Origin: Streptomyces pseudovenezuelae
Lineage (GTDB): Bacteria > Actinomycetota > Actinomycetes > Streptomycetales > Streptomycetaceae
Length of the DNA: 64,000 bases
NCBI RefSeq assembly: GCF_029892565.1
Contig: NZ_JARXVH010000001.1
Location: forward strand, 496,001-560,000
Reading direction: 5' to 3'
Shown: positions 60,592-64,000 of the stretch, in pieces
Position numbering within the stretch: the stretch's first letter is position 1
How the letters are laid out: each line of letters starts with the position of its first letter
Notes under the pieces: model-generated
What the model saw: the letters and a program-made list of their open reading frames with translations, nothing else
The model's database searches: none
Told to the model about the DNA's origin: nothing
Position numbers and translations under genes: made by a program

Positions 60592-61567
60592 CGTCCTCCT
60601 GCGGGTCGCGCGAGCGGCGCTTGGCGATCACCGCGCAGACCATCAACTGCATCTGGTGGAAGAGCATCAGCGGCAGCACCGCCAGAGAGGCGTGCGCGCC
60701 GAACAGGACGCTGGCCATGGGCAGTCCGGAGGCCAGGGACTTCTTGGAGCCGGCGAACTGGATGGCGATCCGGTCCGCGCGGTTGAAGCGCAGGACCTTG
60801 CCGCCGTACCAGGTCAGGGTGAGCATCACGGCGAGCAGGACGGCCTCGACGACGAGGAGGCCGCCGAGCCGGACTGCGCTCACCTGGTGCCAGATGCCCT
60901 GGACCATGCCTTCGCTGAACGCGGTGTAGACGACGAGCAGGATCGAGCCGCGGTCGACCAGCCCGAGGACCTTCTTGTGCCGGGCGACGAAGCCGCCGAT
61001 CCAGCGGCGCAGGACCTGGCCGGCGAGGAACGGCACCAGCAGTTGCAGCACGATCTCGACGAGCGAGTCGGCCGAGAACCCGCCGGCGCTGCTGCCGAGC
61101 AGGGCGGCGGCGAGCAGCGGGGTGACGACGATGCCGACGAGGGAGGAGAAGGAGCCGGCACAGATCGCGGCGGGCACGTTGCCGCGGGCCATCGAGGTGA
61201 AGGCGATGGAGGACTGGATGGTCGAGGGGACCAGCGTGAGGAAGAGCAGGCCCTGGTAGAGGGGGTGGGTCAGCAGGACCGGGACGAGACCGCGGGCGGC
61301 CAGGCCGAGCAGCGGGAAGACGAGGAACGTACAGGCCAGGACCGTGATGTGGAGCCGCCAGTGGCGCAGTCCGTCCATCGCCTCGCGGGTGGACAGGCGG
61401 GCGCCGTACAGGAAGAAGAGGAAGGCGATCGCCGCCGTGGAGGCGCCGGAGGCCACGTCGGCCCCGGCCCCGCGTGCCGGCGACAGGGCCGCGAGACCAA
61501 CCGTGCCGAGCAACACCAGGATGTACGGGTCGATCGGCATCCAACTCGGCCATTGCAGGCGTTTCAC
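60527..61567 (-). CDS. Bile acid:sodium symporter-like transporter (SBF-like, YfeH type)
   Basis: 346 residues with about ten membrane segments: PYILVLLGTVGLAAL, AAIAFLFFLYGARLS, LVPSTIQSSIAFTSMARGN (the crossover region) and FAGSKKSLASGLPMASVLFG (second crossover) are SBF-like signatures. It likely exports or imports an organic anion with sodium. It is divergent from the LysR gene at 61721 with 153 bases between, including a perfect LysR-type box, so it is the probable target of that regulator. Confidence 0.88.
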   Translation of the reverse strand: MKRLQWPSWMPIDPYILVLLGTVGLAALSPARGAGADVASGASTAAIAFLFFLYGARLSTREAMDGLRHWRLHITVLACTFLVFPLLGLAARGLVPVLLTHPLYQGLLFLTLVPSTIQSSIAFTSMARGNVPAAICAGSFSSLVGIVVTPLLAAALLGSSAGGFSADSLVEIVLQLLVPFLAGQVLRRWIGGFVARHKKVLGLVDRGSILLVVYTAFSEGMVQGIWHQVSAVRLGGLLVVEAVLLAVMLTLTWYGGKVLRFNRADRIAIQFAGSKKSLASGLPMASVLFGAHASLAVLPLMLFHQMQLMVCAVIAKRRSRDPQEDVTPAPPAAASRTAVGTGSHSR

Positions 61568-61685
61568 GGTGCTCCACTTGCTCGTTGCGTGCTCATTGCC
61601 GTCGGTGATTCGGAGACGAGGAGTCCCCCGGCCATCGTCCTCCTCCGGAACTTGATCGGGAATCCGTCATACCGCTCTGACTGTC

Positions 61686-61700
61686 ATCGCGTTTCGCGAT
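61686..61700. promoter_or_regulatory. Candidate LysR box
   Basis: ATCGCG-TTT-CGCGAT is a perfect 15-base palindrome containing T-N11-A, the core LysR consensus. It lies 21 bases before the LysR start and about 120 bases before the divergent transporter start. Confidence 0.6.
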
Positions 61701-61720
61701 AACGAGCTATTCTGTTCCGC

Positions 61721-62584
61721 GTGTACGACCCCTCTCACCTGCGCACCTTCCTGGCGGTCGCCCAGACCCTGAGCTTCACCCAGGCCGCCCGGCGGCTCGG
61801 GCTGCGCCAGTCCACCGTCAGCCAGCATGTGCGGCGGCTTGAGGACGTGACCGGGCGGCAGTTGTTCTCCCGGGACACGCACTCCGTGGAGCTGACGGAG
61901 GACGGCGAGGCGATGCTCGGGTTCGCGCGCCGGATCCTGGAGGTGCACGAGCAGGCGTCGGCATTCTTCACGGGTACCCGCTTGCGCGGCCGACTGCGCT
62001 TCGGCGCCTCCGAGGACTTCGTGCTGACCCGGCTGCCGGAGATCCTGGAGGGCTTCCGGCACGACCACCCCGAGGTCGACCTGGAACTGACGGTGGAGCT
62101 GTCGGGCACGCTGCACGAACAACTGGCCGCCGGGAAGCTCGACTTGGTACTGGCCAAGCGGCGGCCGGAGGATCCGCGGGGCGAGCTGGTCTGGCACGAC
62201 GGGCTGGTGTGGATCGGCGCGGAGCGGCTGCGCCTGGACCCGGACCGCCCGGTGCCGCTGATCGTCTACCCGCCGCCCGGCATCACCCGCGCCCTCGCCC
62301 TGGAGGCCCTGGAACGCCAGGGCCGCTCCTGGCGCATCGCCTGCACCAGCGGCAGCCTCAACGGCCTCATCGCCGCCGCCCGCGCCGGCCTCGGCGTCAT
62401 GGCCCACTCGCGCGGCCTCGTCCCGCCGGGCCTGGTCCGCGTCCCCGACCGCTTCGCCCTCCCCGAACTCGGCCGCGTCGACTTCGTCCTGGTCCACGGC
62501 CACCGCCGTACGTCCGCGTCGGGCGCCGCGGAGGCCTTGGCGCAGTCGATCCTGGGCGGCGGGGACCGTCTGCACCGGCGCTAG
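61721..62584 (+). CDS. LysR-family transcriptional regulator
   Basis: 287 residues. The winged helix is LRTFLAVAQTLSFTQAARRL, then RQSTVSQHVRRLED; the effector domain shows RLRFGASEDFVLTRLPEIL and ARAGLGVMAHSRGLVPPGL. The start is the GTG at 61721. It should control the divergent SBF-like transporter gene, using the palindrome in the shared promoter. The C-terminal part resembles regulators whose ligand is an aromatic or organic acid, but this cannot be fixed by eye. Confidence 0.9.
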   Translation: MYDPSHLRTFLAVAQTLSFTQAARRLGLRQSTVSQHVRRLEDVTGRQLFSRDTHSVELTEDGEAMLGFARRILEVHEQASAFFTGTRLRGRLRFGASEDFVLTRLPEILEGFRHDHPEVDLELTVELSGTLHEQLAAGKLDLVLAKRRPEDPRGELVWHDGLVWIGAERLRLDPDRPVPLIVYPPPGITRALALEALERQGRSWRIACTSGSLNGLIAAARAGLGVMAHSRGLVPPGLVRVPDRFALPELGRVDFVLVHGHRRTSASGAAEALAQSILGGGDRLHRR

Positions 62585-62729
62585 TCCCCGGCCGGCCCGC
62601 GGACGTCAACTCCCGGAACTCCGGGCCGGATCCCGGACGCCGCTCGGCCGACCTCCGACGGGACGCGCTGAGCAGGTCGGGGCGTCCGCTCCGCGAACCG
62701 ACGGCACCTCGCGCCGACCCGACGGAGTG

Positions 62730-63710
62730 CTACCGCACCGGCTTCGGATACGTCAGCTGTTTGATCCGGCGCAGATACGGCGTCGCCTCCACGTGCTGGA
62801 GCCCCGGCAGGCGGCCGAGCGGCCCGCTGATGTAGGCGTAGAGGTCCGCCGTGGTCCGTACGACCGCCGTGGCCATCAGGTTGCTGGGGCCGGCCGTGGC
62901 GGCCGCGTGGGCGATGGGGTCGTGGGTGGCGAGGGCCTCGCCGACGGAGTGCAGGGCGGCGGGGGTGGCGGTGAGCCAGAGGACGGCGGAGACCGGATAG
63001 CCGAGGGCCTCGGGGCGGAACTCGACGTCGACGTAGACGGCGCCGGAGGCGAGCAGGGCGGCCAGGCGGCGTTTGACGGCGGACTCGGAGCGGCCGGTGG
63101 CGCGCTGGAGTTCGGGGTAGGTGGCGCGGCCGTCGCGCTCCAGGACGGCGAGCAGGGGCTCGTCCTCCGGGTCGATGCGGGCCGGTCCGGGGTCGGGCAG
63201 GTGGTCGGGGTGCAGGGCCGTCATCTGCTCCTCGGTGAGCGCCGCGAATCTGCGCAGCCAGCCGGTCGGGCCGCCCGCGAAGCGGTGCAGCAGCTGGTGG
63301 GCGCGGATCTCCATCAGTCGCGGGGTGCGCGGCAGTTTGCCGAGGAGCAGGTCGTCCCGGTCGCCGACGCTGCGCGGCCGGGTGCCGCAGATGACCTCGG
63401 TACCGCCGGAGGCGATCGCGATCCAGCTGGTGTCGGGCCGTTTGGCGAGCGCGTCCGCGATGGTCAGCGCGCTGTCCGGCACGCAGCGCAGGCGTAGCGT
63501 CCAGTCGTCCTGGCCCAGCGCCACCCCGTCCCGGACGGCGACGATCCGCAGTCCGCCCTCGGCGCAGAGCCGGCGGTAGCGGCGGGCGACGGTCTGGTCG
63601 GAGACCCCGAGCACCGCACCGATCCGGCTGAAGGACGCCCGGGCGTTGGTCTCCAGGGCGCTGAGCAGCCGCAGGTCGAGCTCGTCGAAGGTGTGGGATT
63701 CCATCTGCAT
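62730..63710 (-). CDS. Lrp/AsnC-family regulator with two AsnC-type units
   Basis: 326 residues from the ATG at 63710 (MQMESHTFDELDLRLLSALE); an ATG at 63746 also has GGAG and would add 12 residues. There are two helix-turn-helix segments: SFSRIGAVLGVSDQTVARRY near the N-terminus and YPELQRATGRSESAVKRRLA near residue 195. Ligand-binding (RAM-like) units follow, one ending VICGTRPRS and one with VDVEFRPEALGYPVS and AAATAGPSNLMATAVVR. This doubled form (~320 residues) is common in actinomycetes. It is divergent from an MFS efflux gene, its likely target. Confidence 0.88.
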   Translation of the reverse strand: MQMESHTFDELDLRLLSALETNARASFSRIGAVLGVSDQTVARRYRRLCAEGGLRIVAVRDGVALGQDDWTLRLRCVPDSALTIADALAKRPDTSWIAIASGGTEVICGTRPRSVGDRDDLLLGKLPRTPRLMEIRAHQLLHRFAGGPTGWLRRFAALTEEQMTALHPDHLPDPGPARIDPEDEPLLAVLERDGRATYPELQRATGRSESAVKRRLAALLASGAVYVDVEFRPEALGYPVSAVLWLTATPAALHSVGEALATHDPIAHAAATAGPSNLMATAVVRTTADLYAYISGPLGRLPGLQHVEATPYLRRIKQLTYPKPVR

Positions 63711-63858
63711 ACCGGCCGCTCCCGTCGGATTCCGTCGCCCGGCCATCGGTTACCGCTCCGATCGGCCGCGCACTGCTCATCGTACGAACCGAAACGGATC
63801 TGTCGAACAGGGCGAAACCGCCGGACAGGCCGGTCAGGTCGGACAGGGAGTTGAGGAC

Positions 63859-64000
63859 ATGCGTACATGGGGGCCGCTCACGGCTGTGTGCCTGGGCACG
63901 TTCATGTTGTTGCTGGACGTCACGATCGCGGTGGTCGCGCTGCCGGACATGGCGCGGTCGCTGCACGCGTCGCTGAGCGATCTGCAGTGGGTGATGGACG
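63859..64000 (+). CDS. MFS transporter, EmrB/QacA (DHA2) type, 5' end only
   Basis: 47 codons are visible before the window edge. The start is MRTWGPLTAVCLGTFMLLLD, continuing VTIAVVALPDM and LSDLQWVMD, the typical first helix and loop of 14-TM drug/proton antiporters (motif D1, LDxTIxxVALP). The ATG at 63859 has TTGAGGA before it. It is divergent from the AsnC-type regulator gene. Confidence 0.85.
   Translation, partial: MRTWGPLTAVCLGTFMLLLDVTIAVVALPDMARSLHASLSDLQWVMD

Noticed and set aside
62585..62729. Possible small gene between the LysR and AsnC-type genes
   Set aside because: The 145-base convergent gap has no start with a ribosome site and no conserved-looking peptide; it probably holds only terminator sequence.

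Overview
The window looks like a chromosomal segment of a Streptomyces-type actinomycete. The DNA is very GC-rich, with strong G/C third-position bias, frequent GTG starts, GGAGG-type ribosome sites and many ATGA/GTGA stop-start overlaps. Regulators are of the MarR, GntR-FCD, LysR, ROK and Lrp/AsnC types, and there are Tat and lipoprotein signals. I count about 60 protein genes, one tRNA and no rRNA or CRISPR array. Calls rest on reading the sequence and on remembered family features; no database search was run. LAYOUT: (1) 1-7016 is the edge of a glycosylated natural-product cluster. A minus-strand operon encodes a DesVI-like aminosugar N-methyltransferase, two family-1 glycosyltransferases, a P450-derived glycosyltransferase activator (DesVIII/EryCII type), a PhyH dioxygenase and a Rieske-oxygenase relative that has lost its Rieske cluster loops. 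A full-length Rieske paralog is divergent. (2) 7017-9349 is a lower-GC strip with a serine recombinase whose C-terminus is cut by an in-frame stop, next to the 3' end of tRNA-Leu(GAG); it may be a genomic-island boundary. (3) 9461-12471 holds a MarR regulator, an LLM-class oxidoreductase and an aldehyde dehydrogenase. (4) 12595-22770 is an oxalate/acyl-CoA locus: a sucCD pair, divergent from a ThDP enzyme, formyl-CoA transferase (frc), an ADP-forming acyl-CoA synthetase and two tandem oxalate/formate-family (OFA) transporters. (5) 22841-31929 contains a Tat-exported TIM-barrel protein and an Ebo-type operon (eboA, TatD-like eboB, UbiA-like eboC, eboE, a phosphodiesterase, a TIM-barrel protein), here with an inositol-phosphate-synthase-like enzyme at its head. 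(6) 32042-43260 is a sugar locus: a ThuA-DUF1080 lipoprotein, a secreted sugar dehydrogenase with PKD and CBM6-like domains, an epimerase-like TIM barrel, a Gfo/Idh/MocA oxidoreductase, a three-gene sugar ABC importer and a ROK repressor. (7) 43481-45635 is a compact SLATT / multi-domain TIR / RyR operon, the best candidate for an uncharacterised nucleotide-signalling defence system. (8) 45670-55789 is the formate half of the oxalate pathway: a GntR regulator, a KASIII-like enzyme, an OFA transporter with an overlapping 44-residue membrane protein and, divergently, a ketopantoate-reductase-like gene, an NAD-dependent formate dehydrogenase and fdhD. The catalytic chain of the dehydrogenase is split into two genes in reversed order. 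(9) 55861-64000 is a mixed housekeeping/accessory stretch. HOW IT WORKS TOGETHER: oxalate enters by OFA antiport, is activated to oxalyl-CoA by Frc, is decarboxylated (probably by the ThDP enzyme) to formyl-CoA, and formate is then oxidised by the formate dehydrogenase. Similar ACTGTA half-sites upstream of the ThDP gene, the GntR gene and the panE-fdh operon suggest one GntR regulon covering both halves. Stretches over 300 bases without an intact gene are 7017-7649 and 8955-9264; both are described in the list.
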